Of a DNA stretch of 64,000 nt, positions 37,281-45,595 are shown in pieces. The stretch's first letter is position 1, and the number at the start of each line of letters is the position of its first letter. The notes beneath the pieces are model-generated. The model worked only from the letters and a program-made list of their open reading frames with translations. It was not told the origin of the DNA and ran no database searches. The position numbers and the translations under genes were made by a program. The DNA is from JAWLBY01 sp041687455 (GTDB taxonomy: Bacteria > Pseudomonadota > Gammaproteobacteria > Xanthomonadales > Xanthomonadaceae), in NCBI GenBank assembly GCA_041687455.1, contig JAWLBY010000009.1, positions 110,255-174,254 on the forward strand, given 5' to 3'.

Positions 37281-37640
37281 CGGAGCCGGCCGATAAGCCG
37301 GGTTCTGTCGTGGACAGCCATTCCTCTAGGCCATGCGTCGCCGCATGGCTCGAGCAGCCTACCCGGGCGCGGGACGGGTCATCCCATCGCGCCCCTATTT
37401 GGCCTTGCTCCCGGTGGGGTTTGCCGTGCCCTGCGGCGTTGGCCCCGCAGGCGGTGGGCTCTTACCCCACCATTTCACCCTTGCCACGCACGCTTGCGCG
37501 CCGTTCGGCGGTGTACTTTCTGTTGCACTTTCCGTCGGCTCGCGCCGCCCAGGCGTTACCTGGCACCGTACCCTGTGGAGCCCGGACTTTCCTCCCTCGC
37601 CTGCCTTGCGGCCGGCAACGGCGACTGTCTGGCCGACTCC
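37281..37640 (-). ncRNA. rnpB: RNase P RNA (bacterial class A)
   Basis: This is the catalytic RNA of RNase P, which trims the 5' ends of pre-tRNAs. Reading the minus strand, the 5' part has CCAGACAGTCGCCG, then GGAGGAAAGTCCGGGCTCC and the CAGGGTGCCAGGTAACGCCTGG-like region. Later come AAGGGTGAAA, GTAAGAGCCCACC, GGCAAACCCCACC, GGAGCAAGGCCAAATAG, GGGTAGGCTGCT and the closing CGACAGAACCCGGCTTA. The ends (GAGTCGGCC / GGCCGGCTC) pair as helix P1. The order and spacing match class A RNAs, and both ends are set to within a few bases. It lies upstream of the dcw operon on the same strand. Confidence 0.96.
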
Positions 37641-37648
37641 GCACGACG

Positions 37649-37654
37649 CCATTC
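37649..37654 (-). promoter_or_regulatory. Possible -10 element of rnpB
   Basis: TAGAAT on the minus strand lies eight bases before the expected 5' end of the RNase P RNA, followed by a GC-rich discriminator. No good -35 is visible. The region also holds the upstream sequence of the divergent DUF1820 gene. Confidence 0.4.
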
Positions 37655-37715
37655 TACCCGCTGCAATGTGCGACTTGCCGATATCATCGGCGCGCCATTC
37701 ACCGACTACCCACCG

Positions 37716-38033
37716 ATGGTTACCCGCAAGCTCTACAAGATCACCTTCAGCAACGGCGGCAAGATCTACGAACTGTATGCCCGCGACGTCGGCAGCAGCG
37801 CGCTGTGGGGTTTCGTCGAAGTGGCCGAACTGGTCTGGGAAGCCGATGGCGTCGTGATCGATCCGACCGAGGAACGGCTGCGCGATGAATTCGGCGCGAC
37901 GCGCCGGCTGCACCTGCCGATGCACGCGGTAATCAAGGTCGAGGAAGTCGAGCGCAAGGGCCAGCTCGCAATCCGCGATTCGCAGACCGGCGACCGCATA
38001 GTCACACCGTTTCCAATGCCGCGGCGGCCGTGA
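37716..38033 (+). CDS. DUF1820 family protein
   Basis: A 105-residue soluble protein of DUF1820, a small family of unknown function common in gammaproteobacteria. It begins LYKITFSNGGKIYELYARDV, has FVEVAELVWEADGVVIDPTEERLRDEF in the middle and ends with VIKVEEVERKG and a short tail. The fold looks like mixed beta strands (SSL-like binding domain), with no enzyme motif. The ATG at 37716 gives the family start. It is divergent from rnpB and convergent with the sensor kinase gene. Confidence 0.88.
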   Translation: MVTRKLYKITFSNGGKIYELYARDVGSSALWGFVEVAELVWEADGVVIDPTEERLRDEFGATRRLHLPMHAVIKVEEVERKGQLAIRDSQTGDRIVTPFPMPRRP

Positions 38034-38075
38034 ACGCGGCCGGGCACCGGGAGCGGGACACGGATTGCGCCGCGC

Positions 38076-39470
38076 TCAGCGACCGGGCGGGATCCTGACC
38101 TCGAACCGCGCGCCGCCGAGCTCTTCGGAGCGGCCGACCTGCAATTCGCCGCGATAGGCGCGGATGATGTCCTGCACGATCGCCAGGCCGATACCGTGGC
38201 CCTGCACGCGTTCGTCGCCACGCACCCCGCGCTGCAGCACGAACTCGACCTTGTCGGCCGGAATGCCGGGGCCGTCATCTTCGACGATCGCCAGCAAGCC
38301 GGAGCGGCGCGCCGGGTCAGGATCCGGCAGCGCTCGTACGGTCAGCAGCACGCGTCGTTCCGCCCACTTGAAGGCGTTCTCGAGCAGGTTTCCGAACAGT
38401 TCCATCAGGTCGCCGAGCTCGCCGTGGAAGCGTGCCGCCGGATCCAGCTCGAATTCGCAGTACACGCCGCGACTGGCGTAGACCTTTTCCAGCGAGCGGA
38501 CGATCTCCTCGGCCTTCGGCTCGATCTCGATCGGCACCGCGAAGCGCTGGTGGCCGGAGGTCGCCGCGCGCGACAACTGGTAGGCGACGATCTCGTTCAT
38601 CCGCGTGACCTGCTCCTGCACCTCGGCGCGCAATGCGGCCTGGTCGCCGGAGCTTTCCAGCCGCGAGCGCAACACCGCCAGCGGCGTCTTCAGGCTGTGC
38701 GCGAGGTCGGCCAGCGTGTTGCGGTAACGCGCCAGATGCTCCCGTTCGCTTTCGATGAACTCGTTGAGATTGTCGGTCAGCGATGCCAGCTCGGCCGGGT
38801 ACTGCCCCTCGAGCCGCTCCGACTCGCCGCGTTCGACCTGAGCCAGGTCCTTCACCACCCGCCGCAGCGGTCGCAGGCTCCAGCGCAGCACCAGTGCCAG
38901 CACGCCGAGCAACAGCAGGCCGACGCCGCCGAGGTAGACCCACAGCGCACGCCGGAACACCTTGACCTGGCGCTCGAGCGTTTCGGTCGATTCGGCGATG
39001 TACAGCGTGAAGTCGACCGCCTCGTCGGGGCTGATCTCCCAGGCGACGCCCATGCCGAGTCGATAGACCGGGCCGGCGCCACTGTCGATCGGTCCTTCGA
39101 AGCGCGATTCGCCCGGTTCCAGGACCTCCTCGAACGGCAGGCCGCGATCGGCCGCCGACAGCGACTCCCACAGGAAGTCCTCGCCGCGGACACCGGCATA
39201 CAGCCCGGTCGCACCGGGCTGGCCGAAGCGCGGCTCGGGCGGCACCTCGGGCAGGATCAACTGGTTCGAACGGCTGAGGTCGGAGCCGGCCAGATAGGCC
39301 TGCAGGTAGGTCTGCAGGCGATCGCGTACGCCCGACAGCGCGGCTTCGGCAAAGGCACGATCGAGCGCGTAGCCGGTCAATCCGAGGAAGGCGATCAGCG
39401 CCAGGCTCGCCGCCAGCAACTGCCGCGTCTGCAGCGACGGCGTGCGCGCCGCGCTGCGGGTGTCTTCCAT
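38076..39470 (-). CDS. Sensor histidine kinase, PhoQ-like
   Basis: A 464-residue inner-membrane kinase. Two membrane helices (about residues 18-38 and 168-190) enclose a periplasmic sensor of about 130 residues with acidic patches (LEPGESRFEGPIDS). A HAMP segment follows. The phosphorylated histidine is in LADLAHSLKTPLAVL, with S after H as in PhoQ-type kinases. The ATPase part has NLLENAFKWA, VEDDGPGIP and GHGIGLAIVQD. I take the ATG at 39468-39470, 25 bases after the regulator stop; an in-frame start at 39536 would overlap the regulator by 41 bases. It is the third gene of the PepSY / regulator / kinase operon, as in Xanthomonas PhoPQ. Confidence 0.9.
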   Translation of the reverse strand: MEDTRSAARTPSLQTRQLLAASLALIAFLGLTGYALDRAFAEAALSGVRDRLQTYLQAYLAGSDLSRSNQLILPEVPPEPRFGQPGATGLYAGVRGEDFLWESLSAADRGLPFEEVLEPGESRFEGPIDSGAGPVYRLGMGVAWEISPDEAVDFTLYIAESTETLERQVKVFRRALWVYLGGVGLLLLGVLALVLRWSLRPLRRVVKDLAQVERGESERLEGQYPAELASLTDNLNEFIESEREHLARYRNTLADLAHSLKTPLAVLRSRLESSGDQAALRAEVQEQVTRMNEIVAYQLSRAATSGHQRFAVPIEIEPKAEEIVRSLEKVYASRGVYCEFELDPAARFHGELGDLMELFGNLLENAFKWAERRVLLTVRALPDPDPARRSGLLAIVEDDGPGIPADKVEFVLQRGVRGDERVQGHGIGLAIVQDIIRAYRGELQVGRSEELGGARFEVRIPPGR

Positions 39471-39495
39471 CGGATCCGCGTCGGCGAGCTCGTCG

Positions 39496-40176
39496 CTATT
39501 CGTTGCGCGAGATGGCGAATCGATAACCGCGACCACGTACCGTCTCGATCGGCTTCAGCGTCCCTTCCGGGTCGAGTTTCTTGCGCAGGCGGCCGATGAA
39601 CACCTCGAGCACGTTCGAGTCGCGATCGAAATCCTGCTGGTAGATGTGCTCGGTCAGGTCGGCCTTCGACACCAGCTCGCCGGCGTGCAGCATCAGGTAT
39701 TCGAGCACCTTGTACTCGTAGCTGGTCAGCTCGATCGGCTCGCCGTTGAGGCTGACCGTCTGCGCAGCAAGGTCGAGCCGCAGCGGACCGCACTCGAGTT
39801 GCGGCTTGCTCCAGCCGGCCGCACGCCGCAGCAGCGCATTCAGCCGCGCCAGCAGCTCCTCGATGTGGAACGGCTTGACCAGATAGTCGTCGGCACCGAC
39901 CTTGAGCCCCTCGACCTTGTCCTGCCAGCTCGAGCGGGCGGTCAGGATCAGGATCGGGAAACTCTTCTGCTCGTCGCGCAGGTTGCGGACCAGGTCGATG
40001 CCGGACAGTTTCGGCAGTCCGAGATCGATCACCGCGATGTCGAACGGGACTTCCCGACCGAGATAGAGGCCTTCCTCGCCGTCGCTGGCAGCGTCGACGG
40101 CGAAGCCCTCCCGGCGCAGGCGGGCCGCCAGGGTTTCGCGCAGCGGCGCTTCGTCTTCCACTAGCAAGATACGCAT
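39496..40176 (-). CDS. Response regulator, OmpR/PhoP family
   Basis: A 226-residue DNA-binding response regulator. The receiver domain has the acidic pair in LLVEDEA, the phospho-accepting Asp in AVIDLGLPKLSG (near residue 51), Thr in LTARSSW and Lys in DYLVKPFHI. The C-terminal winged helix has ELTSYEYKVLEYLM and RDSNVLEVFIGRLRKKL, ending RGRGYRF. It is closest in type to PhoP/QseB. It sits between a PepSY protein and a PhoQ-like kinase, so low Mg2+ or cationic peptides are plausible signals, though this is inferred. Confidence 0.93.
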   Translation of the reverse strand: MRILLVEDEAPLRETLAARLRREGFAVDAASDGEEGLYLGREVPFDIAVIDLGLPKLSGIDLVRNLRDEQKSFPILILTARSSWQDKVEGLKVGADDYLVKPFHIEELLARLNALLRRAAGWSKPQLECGPLRLDLAAQTVSLNGEPIELTSYEYKVLEYLMLHAGELVSKADLTEHIYQQDFDRDSNVLEVFIGRLRKKLDPEGTLKPIETVRGRGYRFAISRNE

Positions 40177-40245
40177 CCGTTCCGGTCTCCTCTGCTTGGC
40201 GTTCCAGACTGGGGCCTGCTCCCGATGGCAGGGTCCTCAGAACCT

Positions 40246-40269
40246 GTCGACCGCTTCCGAGCGGTCGAC
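40246..40269 (-). promoter_or_regulatory. Perfect hairpin between PepSY gene and response regulator
   Basis: GTCGACCGCT and AGCGGTCGAC form a perfect ten-base stem with the four-base loop TCCG (CGGA on the minus strand). It lies in the 110-base gap inside the operon. No T-run follows, so it is more likely an RNA-processing or stabilising structure, or an operator dyad, than a full terminator. Confidence 0.55.
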
Positions 40270-40286
40270 CCAGTGCAGTGCAGCCA

Positions 40287-40595
40287 CTACCTTTCGTCCT
40301 TGCGCTCGACGCCGTCGCCGGCCTCGCCCGTCTCGCCGTCGGTGAAGTCGCGTGGATGGCGCGGGTCGTCGTGCATGACACGCACCCGGCCTTCCGGCGT
40401 CAACACCTTCATCCGGAAAATCTCCCGGTCGCCACGCTGGATCGACTTGACCTGCAGCACCTTGCCGCCGGTCTCGCGTTCGATCCGTGCCACCGACTCC
40501 GGCAACCGCCCGTACTGGCCTTCGACCTCAGCCTGCACCGGCCAGGCCACCGCCAGCGAGAGTACCAACAACAATGTGGAAAACGATGGGGTCAT
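40287..40595 (-). CDS. PepSY-domain-like periplasmic protein upstream of PhoP-like regulator
   Basis: A 102-residue protein with a signal peptide (residues 1-20, ending WPVQA) and one PepSY-like module (VARIERETGGKVLQVKSIQRG, then REIFRMKVLTPEGRVRVMHDD). PepSY modules bind or inhibit peptidases, or act as periplasmic sensors. The tail is charged (ETGEAGDGVERKDER). The ATG at 40593-40595 opens the signal peptide. Position in front of the regulator and kinase suggests it modulates the kinase's periplasmic domain. Confidence 0.82.
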   Translation of the reverse strand: MTPSFSTLLLVLSLAVAWPVQAEVEGQYGRLPESVARIERETGGKVLQVKSIQRGDREIFRMKVLTPEGRVRVMHDDPRHPRDFTDGETGEAGDGVERKDER

Positions 40596-40751
40596 AGGCG
40601 GCCCGAATCTTAACAGGCTGCCCACCCCGCATATCCGTCGATCCAACGATCGCCGCAGGGACGGCTCCTGACACAAAACACACAGGCCGTGGCCCGACGT
40701 TCAGCCGAGTCTGTTCGGCGCGCGGTGAATCCGATATGAACTCGACGGTAG

Positions 40752-40772
40752 CGAAAAAATCCCGCTCCGGGG
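40752..40772 (-). terminator. Intrinsic terminator after the arginine-deiminase-like gene
   Basis: On the minus strand, directly after the stop, CCCG-GAG-CGGG forms a short hairpin followed by A and six T. A second run of T lies just before the stop codon. The stem is short but the T-run is full. Confidence 0.6.
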
Positions 40773-41702
40773 TCAAAAAATCTCGCCCACACAACAGCGT
40801 AGCGAACCACCGGCCTTCTCGAGCTCGTCCAGCGCGACCGACCGGAGGCTGAATCCGGCCGCCTGCACGGCACGCCGGTTGCCGGACGACAACCCGTCGG
40901 CGGCGGCCTCGCTCATCCACAGCGTCGACCGGTCGAGCGCGATGCAGTTGCCGGCGAACGCGGCCTTCTCGGCCACCGACAGCCGTACCACCGGCACCGA
41001 CCGGTACAGCTCCGCCAGCCGGTCGGCCAGCGCCGGCTGGCGCAGCGCGTCCGGACAGATCACCAGTTGCCGGCCGGCCAGCACGCTCAGCACGACATTG
41101 CTGTGATATTCGCCATCGGCCAGTTCGAAGCAGAACGTCGCGCGCAGCCCGAACGCCTGATGCATCGCGACGACGCCGGCGCGGTCGCAGCGCGACGACA
41201 GCCCGGCCAGGCCGATGCCGCGGGCGCGATCGATGACCAGCGTGCCGGTCAGTTCGCTGATGCCGTGGGTGCCACGCAAGTCGATCGTCCGATAGCCGAG
41301 CGCGCGCTCGAAGAAGCCGCGGATATCGGCACGCTCGGCCTCACGCTGGCGGACCGGATGGCGCATCCGGCCGATCAGCAGCCGCCCCTGCGATTCGCCG
41401 GGCAGCCGGGCAGTCGCGAACACGTTGTTCGGAAACACCGCATCGGGCGTCTCCGGATCGCCAGCGAAGCAGATCGCCGGCACCACGTCGCCGAGCGCAC
41501 GCTGCAGTGCACGGTGCTGCACCAGCGCGCGATCGGCATCGAACGGCACCGCCAGATCCATGTAGGCGTTGTCGGCCGCCGACTGCTCGGCGAGTCGCAT
41601 GCCGTCCGGCGCGACCAGGAAGGCGGCACGCGCGACCGGCTCGCGATCGGCGGGCAGCCGGGCGGCAGCGGCGACGAATGCATCGACGTCATCGAAGATC
41701 AT
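40773..41702 (-). CDS. Arginine deiminase-related hydrolase (amidinotransferase fold, CtlX-like)
   Basis: A 309-residue pentein-fold protein related to dimethylargininase, arginine deiminase and CtlX. PDAVFPNNVFAT supplies the conserved Asp/Asn, GEYHSNVVLS the catalytic histidine, and the end GGSLRCCVGEIF the catalytic cysteine. All core residues are present, so it should hydrolyse a guanidino or ureido compound, but the substrate is unknown. It follows dusA by three bases and ends at an intrinsic terminator, so the two form a transcript. The link between them is probably incidental. Confidence 0.85.
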   Translation of the reverse strand: MIFDDVDAFVAAAARLPADREPVARAAFLVAPDGMRLAEQSAADNAYMDLAVPFDADRALVQHRALQRALGDVVPAICFAGDPETPDAVFPNNVFATARLPGESQGRLLIGRMRHPVRQREAERADIRGFFERALGYRTIDLRGTHGISELTGTLVIDRARGIGLAGLSSRCDRAGVVAMHQAFGLRATFCFELADGEYHSNVVLSVLAGRQLVICPDALRQPALADRLAELYRSVPVVRLSVAEKAAFAGNCIALDRSTLWMSEAAADGLSSGNRRAVQAAGFSLRSVALDELEKAGGSLRCCVGEIF

Positions 41703-41705
41703 CGT

Positions 41706-42710
41706 TCAGGCCGCCGTTCGACGCAGCCGCGTCGGCGCCAGCGCACGCTCGATCAGCGACCAGTCGGCATCGGCACGGTGCGCCCCTTCGCTCAACACCT
41801 GCCGGAACGCGCGGCCGCCGGGCTCGGCATGGAACAAGCCGAGCAGATGCCGGGTGATGTGCTTGAGCGCGACCCCGCGCACGCGTTGCGCTTCGATGTA
41901 CGGCTGCATCCGCCGCAGCAGCAATTCGCGATCGAGCAACGGCGCGTCCGGCGCGAACAGCATCCGCTCCAGCCGATGCAGCAGATACGGCGTGTGGTAG
42001 GCGGCGCGACCGATCATGACGCCATCGACGTGGCGCAGATGCTCGATGACCGCGGACTCGCTGTCGATGCCACCGTTGATCGCGATCGTCAGCGCCGGCC
42101 GCTCGCGCTTGAGCCGGTAGACCAGCGGATAGTCGAGCGGCGGAACGTCGCGGTTCTCCTTCGGTGACAGTCCCTGCAACCAGGCCTTGCGGGCGTGCAC
42201 CGCGAACATCCGGCAGCCGGCCGCAACCAGCGTGTCGACGAAACCGAACAGCGTCTCGGCCGGCGGCTGGTCGTCGACCCCGATCCGGCATTTGATCGTG
42301 ACCGGGATCGACACCGCGGCCTGCATCGCCGCGAAGCAGTCGGCGACCAGCGCCGGCTCCCGCATCAGGCAGGCGCCGAAGCGGCCGGACTGGACCCGAT
42401 CGGATGGACAACCGACGTTGAGGTTGACTTCCCGATAGCCGAACTCGGCCGCAATGCGGGTCGCCTGCGCCAGCACGTCCGGCTCGCTGCCGCCGAGCTG
42501 CAGCGCCAGCGGCTGCTCGGCCGGATCGTGGCCGAGCAGCCGCTCGCGATCGCCGTGCAGCACCGCGTTGGCATGCACCATCTCGGTGTACAGCAGCGCA
42601 TGCGGCGCCAGTTGCCGATGGAAATAGCGGCAATGGCGGTCGGTCCAGTCCATCATCGGCGCAACAGACAAGCGCCAGACCTTTGTTTCTCTTGACGAAG
42701 GTTGTTGCAT
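41706..42710 (-). CDS. dusA: tRNA-dihydrouridine synthase A
   Basis: DusA (334 residues) makes dihydrouridine at U20/U20a of tRNA using FMN and NADPH. The start RLSVAPMMDWTDRHCRYFHR is specific to DusA. The catalytic cysteine is in LNVGCPSDRVQSGRFGACLM, and KCRIGVDD, HARKAWLQGLSPKENR and INGGI complete the family marks. The ATG at 42708-42710 is the best start; in-frame upstream sequence is not conserved. Both dusA and dusB are in this window. Confidence 0.96.
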   Translation of the reverse strand: MQQPSSRETKVWRLSVAPMMDWTDRHCRYFHRQLAPHALLYTEMVHANAVLHGDRERLLGHDPAEQPLALQLGGSEPDVLAQATRIAAEFGYREVNLNVGCPSDRVQSGRFGACLMREPALVADCFAAMQAAVSIPVTIKCRIGVDDQPPAETLFGFVDTLVAAGCRMFAVHARKAWLQGLSPKENRDVPPLDYPLVYRLKRERPALTIAINGGIDSESAVIEHLRHVDGVMIGRAAYHTPYLLHRLERMLFAPDAPLLDRELLLRRMQPYIEAQRVRGVALKHITRHLLGLFHAEPGGRAFRQVLSEGAHRADADWSLIERALAPTRLRRTAA

Positions 42711-42800
42711 CTCGATGCAGGCGCGGCTTTCCGCTCGATTCATTTCCGGTGTCATTCCCGCGCATTGTGGGGAATTCGGGTTCATCGCGCACCCAGCGAA

Positions 42801-42816
42801 CCGGGCGGCTGCCCGG
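42801..42816 (-). terminator. GC hairpin after the permease gene
   Basis: CCGGGC and GCCCGG form a six-base stem with a four-base loop, seven bases after the permease stop on the minus strand. Only TTCG follows, so termination is uncertain. Confidence 0.3.
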
Positions 42817-42822
42817 CTCCTG

Positions 42823-45249
42823 TCACCGGGCCTCGCGCAGGGCCGCTGCCGGAGACTGCGACAGCACGGGTCGTGCCGACAAGTAGCAGGCGAGAAGCGC
42901 AAGCAGACCCAGGGAAGCGAGCGCCACCGCAGCATCGACCCAACGCACGGTCAGCGAGTACGTATCGAACCGCGTCTGCAAACCCGGCAGCAGCCACCAT
43001 GCGACCAGGACGCTGGTGACATACCCCAACGCGATCGCAGCCAGATTGCTCCGGACCAGCATCAGCACGATGTGGCGCGGGCGCGCCCCGAACGCGAGCC
43101 TTGCACCGATCTCGGCCCGAGCCAGTCGCGTGGTGTATCTGACCATGCCGTACAGGCCCATACCCGAGACGAGAACGACGACCAACGCGACGAGCAGGGT
43201 GGACATCGCCGTGATCCGACGGGGCAGCAGGATGTCCGATCGTTGCCGTTCCAGGTCGTCGTAGAGGAACACACCGAAAGCGGAATTCACTCCGGCGACG
43301 AACGCCACCAGTTGTTCCCGGCTCATGCGATGGCCCGGTTTGAATCGGATGATGAAGTTGCTGCCGGCGGCAGAGGCCGGCAGGTAAAGGCGCGGATTGC
43401 TTGCGGAAGCCTCGGGGTAGGCCAGCTCGTCGACCACGCCGACGACCGTATGCGGGTTCCCGCCCGCGCGTGACAACGATGCACCGAGAACATCGCCTTC
43501 GCGTTGCAGCAACTTCGCGAACGCTGCATTGACCAATGCGACATCGGCGCTCTGCTGCACATCCGCGATCGTGAGATTCCGGCCGATGAACAAACGTTGG
43601 CCGGTGATTCCAAGGTACTCGTGGTCGATCCGTTTCAGTTCCACCGGATACTGCGCACCGGATCGGCCGGATACGACGACGGCCGCGATGAAGGCCTGCA
43701 ACGGGGAGTGCGACTGGCTGACCCGCTCCACGCCGGGCAGGTCCGCCAACCGACGCCTGATCTCATCGAGTTGCCTTGCGAGCGCAGCCGCGCCGGGCGC
43801 CGCTGATGCAGACGGGTACAGGAATGCACTGGCACTTCGGCCGAGATCGATCCCGGGGTCGTCGAGGATTCGATACGCATCCCGGAACAGGCCGAAGCTG
43901 ACAGCGATCAACAGTCCGGCCATACCCACCTGACCGGCCATCAGCAGCACCCTTGATCGGCGTGACAGCTTCGTTGTGGTGGCGTGACGTCCGGCATTCA
44001 GCGCGCCGTCGGTGACCGGACGGTCGGTCGCTACCAGCGCGATCACGGAAAGCAGCACCGCAAGCACGACGACCGAGCCGATCGTCAGGGCCGCCGTCTG
44101 CCATCCGACCGACAGTTCTTCGAGCCGCGGCAGCATCGAACCGAGATAGCGCTGCATCACTGCGAACGCCATCTCCGCCACCAGCAGTGCAACCGCGCCG
44201 GCCGGCAGCATCAGCATCAGCATGTCGGCCAGGACGAGTCCGAACAGATGCTTCCTGCTGGCGCCCAGCGCACGCTGGATCGAAAACTCGCGTGCCCGTT
44301 CCGCAACCCGTGCGACCAGCAGGTGGGTGATGTTGAGCAGGGTGATCAGGACCAGCCCCAGCGTGCCGGCGAGCAGTAGCGGTCCGACGTCGACGCCATC
44401 TCCGGCAATCGCCCGCTGTGCGCCGGTGAGTTCGACGCGAGTGGACCAACCAGCGTATGACCCGGAAGGGGTACCGAGCTCATCGCGCCAGCGTGCGTTC
44501 AACAGCACCGAAAGCCGTTCGGCCGCCTGCTGTTCGGTCACCCCGGGCATCAGGCGGCCGGCGAAGGTCAGCGAGTCTGTCGTCGCCGCCCAGCCCCAGT
44601 GCCGTGGCGACGGGTTGAAGTCCCAGGGCAACCACACTGCGGTGCGGCGCCCGGGCCCGTGGAACTCCGGCTCCAAGAAATCTCCGGCGGTGACCCCGAC
44701 CACTTCGAAGTCGATGCCCGACGCCGTGCGAACACTCAGACCCAGCACGTCTTCGCGCATGCCGAACAGGGTCTGCCACGCGGAGTGACTGATCACTGCA
44801 ACCGGTCGTGCGTCATCCGAACCCTGTCGTGCCCCCGGAAACCTGCCCTTGGCCATCGGTGGCGCGAACAGTTCCGCATACTCGGCCGTCGTGTAGCTGA
44901 CAGAGACCAGCGGCTGTGCCGGGTGCGAAACGATCACATCGCGCGCGTGATCGATCATCACGGCGGACGCAAAGGTGCCTCGGGCCTGCTGATGCAGAAA
45001 AGCAATCGCCGGATAGGAGAGCGTCCGCGAACGCGAGTGTTCGCCGGGGTCGAACATGACCTGCTCGGCAACGACCAGACGCTCCTGCTCCGGGTAGGGC
45101 AGCGGCCTGGAGGTGATGAGATGGGTGAAGGCCAGGGCGCAAACCACCGCACCGAGCGTCAGCCCGAACGCAAGCACGACCAACGCGAATACGGACTTTC
45201 CCCGCGCAAGCCTGACACAGGCCTGGTGAAGGCTAAGCGTCGGCGACAT
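42823..45249 (-). CDS. MacB/FtsX-type ABC transporter permease, no ATPase nearby
   Basis: An 808-residue inner-membrane protein with the doubled plan of the DUF/ADOP-type permeases. Helix 1 (about residues 20-42) is followed by a MacB periplasmic domain (about 45-260) and an FtsX domain (about 290-400, with REFSIQRALGASRKHLFGLVL). A second helix, periplasmic domain and FtsX domain (about 690-800, with RAEIGARLAFGARPRHIVLML) follow. It ends SPAAALREAR, typical of the family. Such permeases work with a LolD/MacB-type ATPase, but none is encoded on either side. Export of peptides, lipids or antibiotics is possible. Codon use looks slightly less GC-rich than in its neighbours, as do the flanking spacers. 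Confidence 0.87.
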   Translation of the reverse strand: MSPTLSLHQACVRLARGKSVFALVVLAFGLTLGAVVCALAFTHLITSRPLPYPEQERLVVAEQVMFDPGEHSRSRTLSYPAIAFLHQQARGTFASAVMIDHARDVIVSHPAQPLVSVSYTTAEYAELFAPPMAKGRFPGARQGSDDARPVAVISHSAWQTLFGMREDVLGLSVRTASGIDFEVVGVTAGDFLEPEFHGPGRRTAVWLPWDFNPSPRHWGWAATTDSLTFAGRLMPGVTEQQAAERLSVLLNARWRDELGTPSGSYAGWSTRVELTGAQRAIAGDGVDVGPLLLAGTLGLVLITLLNITHLLVARVAERAREFSIQRALGASRKHLFGLVLADMLMLMLPAGAVALLVAEMAFAVMQRYLGSMLPRLEELSVGWQTAALTIGSVVVLAVLLSVIALVATDRPVTDGALNAGRHATTTKLSRRSRVLLMAGQVGMAGLLIAVSFGLFRDAYRILDDPGIDLGRSASAFLYPSASAAPGAAALARQLDEIRRRLADLPGVERVSQSHSPLQAFIAAVVVSGRSGAQYPVELKRIDHEYLGITGQRLFIGRNLTIADVQQSADVALVNAAFAKLLQREGDVLGASLSRAGGNPHTVVGVVDELAYPEASASNPRLYLPASAAGSNFIIRFKPGHRMSREQLVAFVAGVNSAFGVFLYDDLERQRSDILLPRRITAMSTLLVALVVVLVSGMGLYGMVRYTTRLARAEIGARLAFGARPRHIVLMLVRSNLAAIALGYVTSVLVAWWLLPGLQTRFDTYSLTVRWVDAAVALASLGLLALLACYLSARPVLSQSPAAALREAR

Positions 45250-45595
45250 ATGCGGTTTCCGAAACCCCGACAGACTGCATCATCAAAACCTGCATCCAGG
45301 TCCAACTGCGCGCACAGGATACGTCGACGTGACGCCGCACGCCGATCCCAACGGAGCGCCATGCGGCAATCGGACGAATGCAGAACGATTCACACTGCAT
45401 GAAGATGTCGACTGATGACCGCTGTTTTCGATTCGACGTGGCGGTCAATGTCAAGCAACCTGACGCCCCGTGCGGATCGGTACGCCGTCCTGACACCGAA
45501 CTGCGCCGGCCACAAACCGACCGATACCACGGAACCGACGACATCCCCTGCGCTCGGCCTGCGCAAGCCTGCCGCAGCAGTACGAGCAACCCAGC
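45250..45595. other. Spacer between the permease gene and the Mrp-like operon end
   Basis: No gene is supported in these 346 bases. TTGACA occurs on the minus strand at 45449-45454 and could be a -35 box for the permease gene, but no convincing -10 follows at the right distance. The stretch is less GC-rich than the operon next to it. Confidence 0.35.
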
